From positions 5,353,501 to 5,417,500 of the forward strand of contig NZ_JAGIOH010000001.1 of assembly GCF_017876625.1 (NCBI RefSeq): a stretch of DNA of 64,000 nucleotides. The letters are read 5' to 3'. Positions 57,755 to 64,000 of this stretch are shown here, in pieces. The DNA is from Streptomyces syringium (GTDB taxonomy: Bacteria; Actinomycetota; Actinomycetes; Streptomycetales; Streptomycetaceae). The notes beneath the pieces are model-generated. The model saw nothing but the letters and a program-made list of their open reading frames with translations, did no database searches and was not told the DNA's origin. Positions within the stretch are counted from its first letter, which is position 1. Every line of letters begins with the position of its first letter. The position numbers were made by a program, and so were the translations under genes.

Positions 57755-59317
57755 TCAGTGCCGGGTCAGCACCGCCTCGGGCGCCCTCTCCGCAGTGGGC
57801 TGCTCCGGCGTCGTCGTCACCTTGCGCAGTGCGGCCAGCGCGCCGAGGGCGGCGAGGGCCAGCACGGCGGCTCCGCCGAGGGCGGCGAGGTTCATGCCGT
57901 GGGTGAAGGCGTCGCGGGCGACGGCCAGGACACTCTCGCCCGCCCGGCCCGGCAGCCCGGCCGCCACGCCCGCCGCCCCGCCGAGCGTCTCGCGGGCCGC
58001 CTCCAGGGCCCCCTGCGGCAGGCCTGCGGGCAGGGAGTCGGTCACGTCACGGCGGTAGACGGCGACGCCGACGCTGCCGAACACCGCCATGCCGAGCGCC
58101 CCGCCGAACTCCTGACCCGTCTCCAGCAGCGAGGCCGCCGAACCGGCCTTCTCCGGCGGGGTGGTGGACAGCGCCATGTCGGAGACCAGGGCCATGACCG
58201 TCACGATGCCGCAGCCGATGACGCCGGCGCCGGTCAACGTGGTCCACATCGAGTCGGTGCCGGCCCGGGTCAGAACGGCGTAGCCCAGCGCGGCGACGAC
58301 GAATCCGGCGGCGATGACGTACGCCTTGTCGACCTTCTGCGCGATCGCCGTCGACAGGGGCGCGGCGATGCCGACCGCAAGGGACGGGGCGACGCTCCAC
58401 AGCGCGGCCTCCATCGGGCCCTTGCCGAGCACGGACTGCAGGTACTGGGTGGTGAAGTAGACCGAGCCCATCATGCCGAACGCCGCGACGGTGTTGAGCG
58501 CGATGCCCGCCCCGAAGGCGCGGTGGCGGAACAGCTCCCGGCTGATCATCGCGGACCGCAGGGTGCGCTGGCGGCGTACGAAGACCCCGCCCACGGCCAG
58601 GCCCACGGCGACGCACAGGGCCATCGCCGCGCTGAACCCCTCGGCGGCGATCTCCTTGAGTCCGTAGGTCACCGGGAGCACGGCGGCCATGGACAGCGGC
58701 ACGCTCAGCAGATCGAACCGCCCCGGCTCCGGGTCCTTGTGCTCCGGCACCAGGAACGGCACGAGCACCAGCAGCAGCACCATCGCGGGGACGTTGATCA
58801 GGAAGACCGAGCCCCACCAGAAGTGCTCCAGCATCACCCCGCCCAGCACCGACCCGAGCGCGATCCCGCCCGCCATGGCCCCGGACCAGATGCCGATGGC
58901 CTTGGTGCGCTGGGTGTCGTCGTGAAACATGCTGCGTACCAGCGCCATCGTGCTCGGCATCAGCGTCGCACCGCCGATGCCGAGCACGGCACGCGCCGCG
59001 ATCAGCATCTCCGCGCTCTGCGCGTACGCCGCCGCCACCGAGGCCACCCCGAAGGCCGCCGCCCCGAACATCAGCAGCTTGCGCCGGCCGATCCGGTCGC
59101 CGAGCGACCCCATCGTGATCAGCAGCCCGGCGAGGGCGAAGGCGTAGACATCGAAGATCCACAGCTGCTGGGTGGCGGAGGCGTCGAGCGACTCGCTGAT
59201 GGAGGGGACGGCGAAGAACAGGACGGAGGCGTCCATCGAGACCAGGAGGAGGGGCAGCAGGAGGACGACGAACGCCGTCCATTCCTTCCGCCCGGCGCGT
59301 GCGCTGAGGTTCGTCAT
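57755..59317 (-). CDS. MFS multidrug transporter (DHA2, 14-span, QacA-like)
   Basis: A 520-aa pump with 14 predicted spans. Motif A is LGDRIGRRKLLMFGAAAFG, motif D1 follows the first span (SMDASVLFFAVPSIS), and the antiporter motif C region is GSVLGGVMLEHFWWGSVFLINVP. Such pumps export cationic or lipophilic drugs by proton antiport. The gene is divergent from a TetR regulator, a classic pump/repressor pair. The ATG at 59317 lies 7 nt after a TATATT -10 box. Confidence 0.9.
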   Translation of the reverse strand: MTNLSARAGRKEWTAFVVLLLPLLLVSMDASVLFFAVPSISESLDASATQQLWIFDVYAFALAGLLITMGSLGDRIGRRKLLMFGAAAFGVASVAAAYAQSAEMLIAARAVLGIGGATLMPSTMALVRSMFHDDTQRTKAIGIWSGAMAGGIALGSVLGGVMLEHFWWGSVFLINVPAMVLLLVLVPFLVPEHKDPEPGRFDLLSVPLSMAAVLPVTYGLKEIAAEGFSAAMALCVAVGLAVGGVFVRRQRTLRSAMISRELFRHRAFGAGIALNTVAAFGMMGSVYFTTQYLQSVLGKGPMEAALWSVAPSLAVGIAAPLSTAIAQKVDKAYVIAAGFVVAALGYAVLTRAGTDSMWTTLTGAGVIGCGIVTVMALVSDMALSTTPPEKAGSAASLLETGQEFGGALGMAVFGSVGVAVYRRDVTDSLPAGLPQGALEAARETLGGAAGVAAGLPGRAGESVLAVARDAFTHGMNLAALGGAAVLALAALGALAALRKVTTTPEQPTAERAPEAVLTRH

Positions 59318-59324
59318 GGCCACG

Positions 59325-59353
59325 AATATACGGATGTCTTAAACGCTTGTCTA
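59325..59353 (-). promoter_or_regulatory. MFS gene promoter
   Basis: On the minus strand -35 TAGACA (59348-59353), a 17-bp spacer, -10 TATATT (59325-59330) and 7 nt to the ATG form a near-ideal promoter for a leaderless mRNA. It lies inside the iteron array. Confidence 0.6.
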
Positions 59354-59381
59354 TGACGCTTGTATAAGACGCCTGTCTGGT
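59330..59381. promoter_or_regulatory. Four 13-bp iterons, probable TetR operator
   Basis: ACGGATGTCTTAA, ACGCTTGTCTATG, ACGCTTGTATAAG and ACGCCTGTCTGGT start at 59330, 59343, 59356 and 59369, exactly 13 bp apart. They cover the MFS promoter, so binding there would block the pump gene. Confidence 0.65.
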
Positions 59382-59401
59382 ACGGGCGTATGGGGCGGCG
59401 C

Positions 59402-59407
59402 TAGGGT
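59402..59407 (+). promoter_or_regulatory. Candidate -10 box of the TetR gene
   Basis: TAGGGT ends 6 nt before the ATG at 59414, suggesting a leaderless mRNA. Confidence 0.45.
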
Positions 59408-59413
59408 TCCGGC

Positions 59414-60019
59414 ATGGGACATCGCGAAGATCTGCTCGAAGGCGCGAAGCGCTGCCTGCTCGAAAAGGGCTGGGTGCGCACCACCGCGCGCGACATCGTG
59501 GCCGCCTCCGGCGCCAACCTCGCCTCCATCGGCTACCACTACGGCTCCAAGGACGCGCTGATGATGGCGGCGTTCTTCCAGATGGTCGAGGAGTGGGGCG
59601 ATGGGGCCACGCGCAGGCTCGCGGCGGGGCGCGACCGGGAAGCGGGCCGGGAGCGGCAGCTCGCGCAGGCCATGGACGCGATGTTCGGCGAGTTCGAGCG
59701 GGACCGGCAGTTCTGGCTGGTCCAGATGGAGGTCATCGGGCAGCTGGACCGCAACCCCGACCTGAAGAAGCGGTTCGCCGAGGTCCTGCCCAGCGGGCGC
59801 GAGGGCATGCTGGCGATCTTCGAGGGCGTCGACGACACCGACGTGCCCGCCGAGGCCACGCGGACCGCCGGAGCCTTCGTCCACGCGCTCTTCATCGGTA
59901 TGTGGGTGCAGTGGCTCATGGACCCGGAGGCCGTGCCGACCGGGCATGAGCTGGTGGAGGGCATGCGCAGGGTCCTGACCGGCACGGCCCTGAGCGGCGA
60001 GCCCCTGCCGGACGCCTGA
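59414..60019 (+). CDS. TetR-family transcriptional regulator
   Basis: A 201-aa TetR protein with the N-terminal HTH (LLEKGWVRTTARDIVAASGANLASIGYHYGSKDALMMAAF) and a helical ligand-binding domain. It is divergent from the MFS pump with an iteron operator between them, so it most likely represses the pump and possibly itself until a drug binds. The ligand is unknown. Confidence 0.92.
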   Translation: MGHREDLLEGAKRCLLEKGWVRTTARDIVAASGANLASIGYHYGSKDALMMAAFFQMVEEWGDGATRRLAAGRDREAGRERQLAQAMDAMFGEFERDRQFWLVQMEVIGQLDRNPDLKKRFAEVLPSGREGMLAIFEGVDDTDVPAEATRTAGAFVHALFIGMWVQWLMDPEAVPTGHELVEGMRRVLTGTALSGEPLPDA

Positions 60020-60151
60020 GGTGGGGGTGCGCGGGGGACTTGTTGGCGGTTGAACGGAAATATGGCCCGAACCGTACCCAGTCCGGCAACCTGACGTTCC
60101 GCCATGGGTAGGGAAGGGAAAGGACGTCAGTCCCGAACTGGGAGGTTGACC

Positions 60152-61414
60152 GTGACCCGGAGCCGCACCAGCAGCGACGTCGTTGTCGACGACGGCACCA
60201 CCGACGCCGACAGCCGCGCCGAGAAGAGCGCCACCGCCCCCGATTTCCCCCATGCACGCACCTGCCCCTACCAGCCGCCCGCCGGCCATGAAGCCCTCAC
60301 CTCGGACGGCCCCCTGACACACGTGAGGTTGTACGACGGCCGTGAGGTGTGGCTGGTGACCGGGCACGCCGAGGGGCGGGCCCTGCTCACCGACCAGAGG
60401 CTCTCCTCCGACCGGAAGAATCCGGCCTTTCCGGTCTTCGCCCCCCGTGCCGAGGGGCAGGGCGAGGCCTCCTTCCCGCTCATCGGCTACGACGACCCCG
60501 AACACGCCCGGCAACGGCGCATGCTGATCCCCAGCTTCGGGCTCAAGCGGATCGCCGCCATGCGCCCGCAGATCCAGCGGATCGCGGACGACCTCATCGA
60601 TGCGATGCTCGCCGGCGGCACGGAGGCGGAGCTCGTCTCCGCGTACGCCCTGCCCCTGCCGTCCATGGTCATTTGTTCACTGCTCGGCGTCCCCTATGAG
60701 GAGCACGAACTCTTCGAGTCCCTGTCGCGGGCCCTGCTGCTCTCGGAGACGAGCGCCGAAGCGCGCGCGAAACGGATGGAGTTCGAGGACTACCTCGACG
60801 GGCTCATCGCCCGCAAGGAAGCGGCCCCCGGCGACGGGCTGCTCGACGAACTCATCGCCGACCGGCTCGCGGAAGGGCAGCTGGACCGCCGGGAGCTGGT
60901 CATGACGGCCATGGTCACGCTCATCGCCGGACACGAGACCACGGCCAACATGATCAGCCTCGGGACATACACCCTCCACGAACACCCGGACCAGCTCGCC
61001 GCGTTGCGCGCCGATCCGGCACTGATGCCCGGCGCCGTCGAGGAACTGCTGCGCTATCTGTCCATCGCCGACATCATGATGCGGGTCGCCACCTCGGACA
61101 TCGAGATCGGCGGCCGGACCATCCGGGCGGGGGACGGGGTCCTCCTCGCGGTCTCGCTGATCAACCGTGACGCCGAGGTCTACGAGCGGCCCGGGGCGCT
61201 CGACGTCCGCCGCTCGGCCCGGCACCACGTCGCCTTCGGCTTCGGCATCCACCAGTGCCTGGGCCAGAACCTGGCCCGCGCCGAGCTGGAAATCGCCCTC
61301 AGCACCCTTCTGACCCGCATCCCCACCCTGCGGATCACCGTTGCCCGTGACGAGCTGCTCATCAAGCCCGCCACGACGCTCCAGGGACTGTTCGCCCTGC
61401 CGGTCGCGTGGTGA
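60152..61414 (+). CDS. Cytochrome P450
   Basis: A 420-aa soluble bacterial P450. The I-helix oxygen-binding motif is A259-G-H-E-T-T264, the ExxR pair is in VEELLRYL plus the downstream Arg, and the heme-binding loop is FGFGIHQCLGQ with the axial Cys at residue 369. The GTG at 60152 follows GGGAGG at 6 nt. A 3Fe-4S ferredoxin gene lies 44 bp downstream, the usual CYP105-like arrangement, providing its own electron donor. The substrate is unknown; xenobiotic or secondary-metabolite hydroxylation is likely. Confidence 0.93.
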   Translation: MTRSRTSSDVVVDDGTTDADSRAEKSATAPDFPHARTCPYQPPAGHEALTSDGPLTHVRLYDGREVWLVTGHAEGRALLTDQRLSSDRKNPAFPVFAPRAEGQGEASFPLIGYDDPEHARQRRMLIPSFGLKRIAAMRPQIQRIADDLIDAMLAGGTEAELVSAYALPLPSMVICSLLGVPYEEHELFESLSRALLLSETSAEARAKRMEFEDYLDGLIARKEAAPGDGLLDELIADRLAEGQLDRRELVMTAMVTLIAGHETTANMISLGTYTLHEHPDQLAALRADPALMPGAVEELLRYLSIADIMMRVATSDIEIGGRTIRAGDGVLLAVSLINRDAEVYERPGALDVRRSARHHVAFGFGIHQCLGQNLARAELEIALSTLLTRIPTLRITVARDELLIKPATTLQGLFALPVAW

Positions 61415-61458
61415 GCAGAGCGGCCGACCAGCCGCCCACGGAGAGAACGGAGCCCGTC

Positions 61459-61653
61459 ATGAAGATCAGCATCGACACGGACACCTGTATCGGCAGCGGC
61501 CAGTGCGCCCTCACCGCACCCGGTGTCTTCACCCAGGACGACGACGGATTCGGCGAAGTCCTGCCGGGCCGTGAGAACGGCGCCGGCGAGCCGCTCGTAC
61601 GGGAAGCGGCACGGGCCTGCCCCGTGCAGGCGATCACGGTCGAGGAGGACTGA
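61459..61653 (+). CDS. 3Fe-4S ferredoxin, P450 partner
   Basis: A 64-aa ferredoxin with three cluster cysteines, C10, C16 (CIGSGQC) and C54 (RACPVQAI). The position of the fourth ligand is occupied by another residue, giving a 3Fe-4S cluster as in SoyB-type ferredoxins. It should pass electrons from a ferredoxin reductase to the adjacent P450. It is followed by a short gap to the convergent PucR gene. Confidence 0.93.
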   Translation: MKISIDTDTCIGSGQCALTAPGVFTQDDDGFGEVLPGRENGAGEPLVREAARACPVQAITVEED

Positions 61654-61667
61654 CCGCCCCCGGGCGC

Positions 61668-62927
61668 CTAGAGCCGGGAGGCCTTGAGCGACATGTGCAG
61701 CAGCAGCCGGTCCTCGCCCTCGTCCAGGTCGAGGCCGGTGAGCTGCTCCACGCGCGCGAGCCGGTAGTAGAGCGTCTGGCGGTGGATGCCGAGGGCGGCG
61801 GCCGCCCTGCCCGCCTGGCCGGCGGAGTCGAGGAAGGTCTCCGCCGTGCGGGCCAGCTCGGTGTGCGCGGGCTCCAGCAGGCGCAGCACCGCGGGATCCG
61901 CCGCGCGGTCGGCCGGCAGGGCCGTCAGCGCGCGGTACGCGCCGAGCGCCTCCCACTCCGCCACCGGTCCCAGCCGCCGCCCCGACCCGGCCGCGGCACC
62001 CGCCGCGCGGGCCGCGGCCAGCGCCTCCGACCAGGCGGTGGGCAGCTCGGCCAGGCCCCGGCGGGGGGTTCCGATCCCCGCCGTGGCCGCCGAGGCCGCC
62101 CCGGCCGCGCGCGGGGAGCGCAGCAGCCGCTCCGCCGCGGTGCGGGCCGGGGCGGGGGTGGTGAGGGCGCGCAGCCGGACCAGGGCGGCCAGCGCCGCCG
62201 AGCCGTCGGGCAGCGAGTCCGGGACGGCGCAGAGCGCGGCGACGCCCGACTGCGCGGCGAGCATCGAGCCGGAGCCCGTGTCCGCCGGCGCCGCCGACCG
62301 GTCCGGCTCGTCCCCGGCGGAGCCCGGTTCGCCCACCGGGCGCCAGGGGGCCACCGCGACGATCGCCAGCGGGCCGTCGGCCGCCGCTCCGAGCGCCTCC
62401 CGCAGCGCGCCGCGCGCCGCGTCCCGCCCGGCGGAGCGGGCCGTCAGCAGCTCCCGCAGCAGCTCGCCCAGCTCGGCCCCGGCCCGGGCCTCCGCGGCCA
62501 GCAGCGCGCCGATCCGGTCGGCGGTCTCCATGGCGTGCGCGAGCCGGGGGTCCGCGTACGGCAGGGCGAGATCGAGCCCCGCGAGCTGCTCGTCGTCCAG
62601 CAGCCAGACATAGCCGTGGACCACCCCGCGGTGGCGCACGGGCAGACAGATGCGCCCCTTGAAGACCCCCGCCGCCGGGTCCGGCGGGATCCGCAGCGGC
62701 GACTGGGCCCGCGCGATGCCGAACGCCTCGAACCACGCCCGGACCGCCGCCGTCGACCGGCGCTGGAGGATCGAGCGGGTGCGGACCGGGTCCATCATCA
62801 GGTCGAGATCGTCGTCACCGCCGTGGGCGCCGAACGCGATCAGCCCGAAGTCGCGGTCCTCGAGCGTCGCGGGCGCGCCGAGCGCCGCCGAGATGTCGTC
62901 CACGAGCTGCTGATAGTCGCCCCGCAT
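61668..62927 (-). CDS. PucR/CdaR-type transcriptional regulator
   Basis: A 419-aa protein with an N-terminal sensory region (YQQLVDDISAALGAPATLEDRDFGLIAFGAHG ... GVVHGYVWLLDDEQL), a central CdaR-GGDEF-like region and a C-terminal HTH_30 (AAAALGIHRQTLYYRLARVEQLTGLDLDEGEDRLLLHMSLKA). It is divergent from proline dehydrogenase, and in actinobacteria this position is held by a regulator of proline use, so it probably activates that operon. Confidence 0.85.
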   Translation of the reverse strand: MRGDYQQLVDDISAALGAPATLEDRDFGLIAFGAHGGDDDLDLMMDPVRTRSILQRRSTAAVRAWFEAFGIARAQSPLRIPPDPAAGVFKGRICLPVRHRGVVHGYVWLLDDEQLAGLDLALPYADPRLAHAMETADRIGALLAAEARAGAELGELLRELLTARSAGRDAARGALREALGAAADGPLAIVAVAPWRPVGEPGSAGDEPDRSAAPADTGSGSMLAAQSGVAALCAVPDSLPDGSAALAALVRLRALTTPAPARTAAERLLRSPRAAGAASAATAGIGTPRRGLAELPTAWSEALAAARAAGAAAGSGRRLGPVAEWEALGAYRALTALPADRAADPAVLRLLEPAHTELARTAETFLDSAGQAGRAAAALGIHRQTLYYRLARVEQLTGLDLDEGEDRLLLHMSLKASRL

Positions 62928-63116
62928 GCCGCGCTCCGCTCCTTCCCTCGGGTATTCCCCATGCCCGTGCCCCCATTGTCATACATCTGTCTGAGATCCC
63001 GGCCACGGATGCGTGACAGCTGTCGATGGCCGCGCGGTGGCATGAACTCTACGTTTCACGTTGAGTTACTTATGCCGACTCCCCAGGTGGGGGCGGCCGT
63101 CATTGTGGAGGTGCCC
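62928..63116. promoter_or_regulatory. Regulator/proline dehydrogenase intergenic region
   Basis: A 189-bp divergent promoter region with a perfect palindrome GACAGCTGTC (63015-63024) and nearby CATCTGTCTGAG (about 62985-62996). It is a likely binding region for the PucR-type regulator. Confidence 0.4.
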
Positions 63117-64000
63117 GTGCTGGCTCCCGTGATCCTCGCCGCTTCGCGCAGCGACAAGATGCGCCGTTTCGTGTCGGCTGCCCCGGGCACCAAGCAGGTC
63201 GTCGACCGGTTCATCGCCGGCGAGACCGTCGACCAGGTCATCCCGATCGTGCAGGACGCCTCGGCCAAGGGCCTGGAGGTCACCCTGGACGTCGTGGGCG
63301 AGGACATCACCACGGTCGAGCAGTCCTACGCCGCCCGTGACGCCTACCTGGAGCTGATCGACCGCCTCAAGGCGCTCGGCCTCGGCACCAAGGCCGAGAT
63401 GTCGGTCAAGCTCTCCATGTTCGGCCAGGCCCTGGAGGGCGGCCACGAGCTGGCGCTCGCCAATGTCCGCCCGGTCGTCGAGGCCGCCGCCGCCATCGGC
63501 ACCACGGTCACCCTGGACGCCGAGGACCACACCACCCTCGACTCGATGTTCGCCATCCACGAGGAGCTGCGGAAGGACTTCCCGCAGACCGGCTGTGTGA
63601 TCCAGGCCTACCTCTTCCGCACCGAGGACGACGCCCGCCGGCTCGCCGCGGCCGGCAGCCGAGTGCGTATCGTGAAGGGTGCGTACAAGGAGCCCGCCTC
63701 CGTCGCGTACCTGGACAAGGCCGAGATCGACAAGGCGTTCGTCCGCATCGTCAAGATCCTCATGCAGGGCGAGGGCTACCCGATGATCGGGTCGCACGAC
63801 CCGCGTCTGATCGCCATCTCGCAGGAGCTGGCCCGGCAGGCGGGGCGCAAACTGGATGAGTACGAATTCCAGATGCTGTACGGCATCCGCAGCGACGAGC
63901 ACGTCCGGCTGGCCGCCGAGGGCCACCGGATGCGGGTGTACACCGCGTACGGCACCGACTGGTACGGCTACTTCATGCGCCGCCTCGCCGAGAAGCCCGC
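63117..64000 (+). CDS. Proline dehydrogenase (3' end outside window)
   Basis: The first 294 residues of a monofunctional FAD-dependent proline dehydrogenase, oxidising L-proline to 1-pyrroline-5-carboxylate. Visible are TKAEMSVKLSMFGQAL, VTLDAEDHTTLDSMF, VIQAYLFRTEDDA, VRIVKGAYKEPASVAY, MIGSHDPRLIA and EFQMLYGIRSDEH, the last with residues of the active-site barrel. GTG 63117 is preceded by GGAGG at 5 nt; GTG 63105 and 63111 are in-frame alternatives. The P5C dehydrogenase gene is expected next. Confidence 0.93.
   Translation, partial: MLAPVILAASRSDKMRRFVSAAPGTKQVVDRFIAGETVDQVIPIVQDASAKGLEVTLDVVGEDITTVEQSYAARDAYLELIDRLKALGLGTKAEMSVKLSMFGQALEGGHELALANVRPVVEAAAAIGTTVTLDAEDHTTLDSMFAIHEELRKDFPQTGCVIQAYLFRTEDDARRLAAAGSRVRIVKGAYKEPASVAYLDKAEIDKAFVRIVKILMQGEGYPMIGSHDPRLIAISQELARQAGRKLDEYEFQMLYGIRSDEHVRLAAEGHRMRVYTAYGTDWYGYFMRRLAEKP

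Noticed and set aside
1..64000. tRNA genes, CRISPR arrays, prophage or transposase genes
   Set aside because: None of the expected signatures (cloverleaf with TTCGA arm, regular spacers, integrase or DDE transposase motifs) was seen while reading both strands.

Overview
This 64 kb window is chromosomal DNA from a Streptomyces-like actinobacterium. The evidence is the very high G+C content with strong third-position GC bias, frequent GTG and TTG starts, and proteins typical of the genus: LAL-type LuxR regulators, SseB-like proteins, DUF6191 and GGDEF/EAL proteins resembling RmdB and CdgC. It looks like conserved core chromosome. I see no prophage, insertion sequence, integrase, CRISPR array, rRNA or tRNA. 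From memory, the order ligA-rmdB-gatCAB-cdgC-ilvBNC-serA-proline dehydrogenase matches the S. coelicolor core arm; I could not check this by search.

Layout. 1-4.3 kb: the end of an L,D-transpeptidase, an enoyl-CoA hydratase, an RsbW-like ATPase, an amidase, an EF-hand protein, cutA and a VOC protein. 4.3-9.2 kb (minus): a one-carbon/serine operon gcvT-gcvH-glyA-sdaA behind a tandem glycine riboswitch. 9.3-12.7 kb: a P-loop protein, a small exported protein and two SseB-like proteins. 13-19.4 kb: a complete oligopeptide ABC transporter operon. 19.5-31.5 kb: an M1 peptidase, TRIC channel, thioesterase, cysteine desulfurase plus mnmA (tRNA 2-thiolation), a second amidase, a LOG protein, an SDR, a MetE-like protein and ligA.

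31.7-52 kb: two membrane cyclic-di-GMP proteins bracket the gatC-gatA-small gene-gatB amidotransferase operon, an AMIN-like exported protein, an MMPL transporter, a 1009-aa LAL regulator, a DUF6191 protein, a PQQ-type sugar dehydrogenase lipoprotein, an aldo/keto reductase and a 2-hydroxyacid dehydrogenase. The first (rmdB-like) keeps an intact EAL phosphodiesterase signature. The second (cdgC-like) has an intact GGDEF but a degraded EAL, and a near-perfect BldD box lies upstream of it. 52-57.7 kb: the branched-chain amino acid genes ilvB-ilvN-ilvC, with a leader peptide and attenuator, then serA. 57.7-64 kb: a divergent MFS pump/TetR pair with a four-iteron operator, a P450 with its own 3Fe-4S ferredoxin, a PucR-type regulator and the start of a proline dehydrogenase.

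No clearly new multi-gene system is evident. The most unusual signals are non-coding: four tandem 91/92-bp repeats between the rmdB homologue and gatC; heptameric TGACNNC repeats that begin at two stop codons and place stops in all three frames; a 13-bp iteron operator covering the MFS promoter; a tandem repeat that multiplies a Shine-Dalgarno-like AGGAACG motif upstream of the sugar dehydrogenase; and many starts with a -10 box placed for leaderless transcription.
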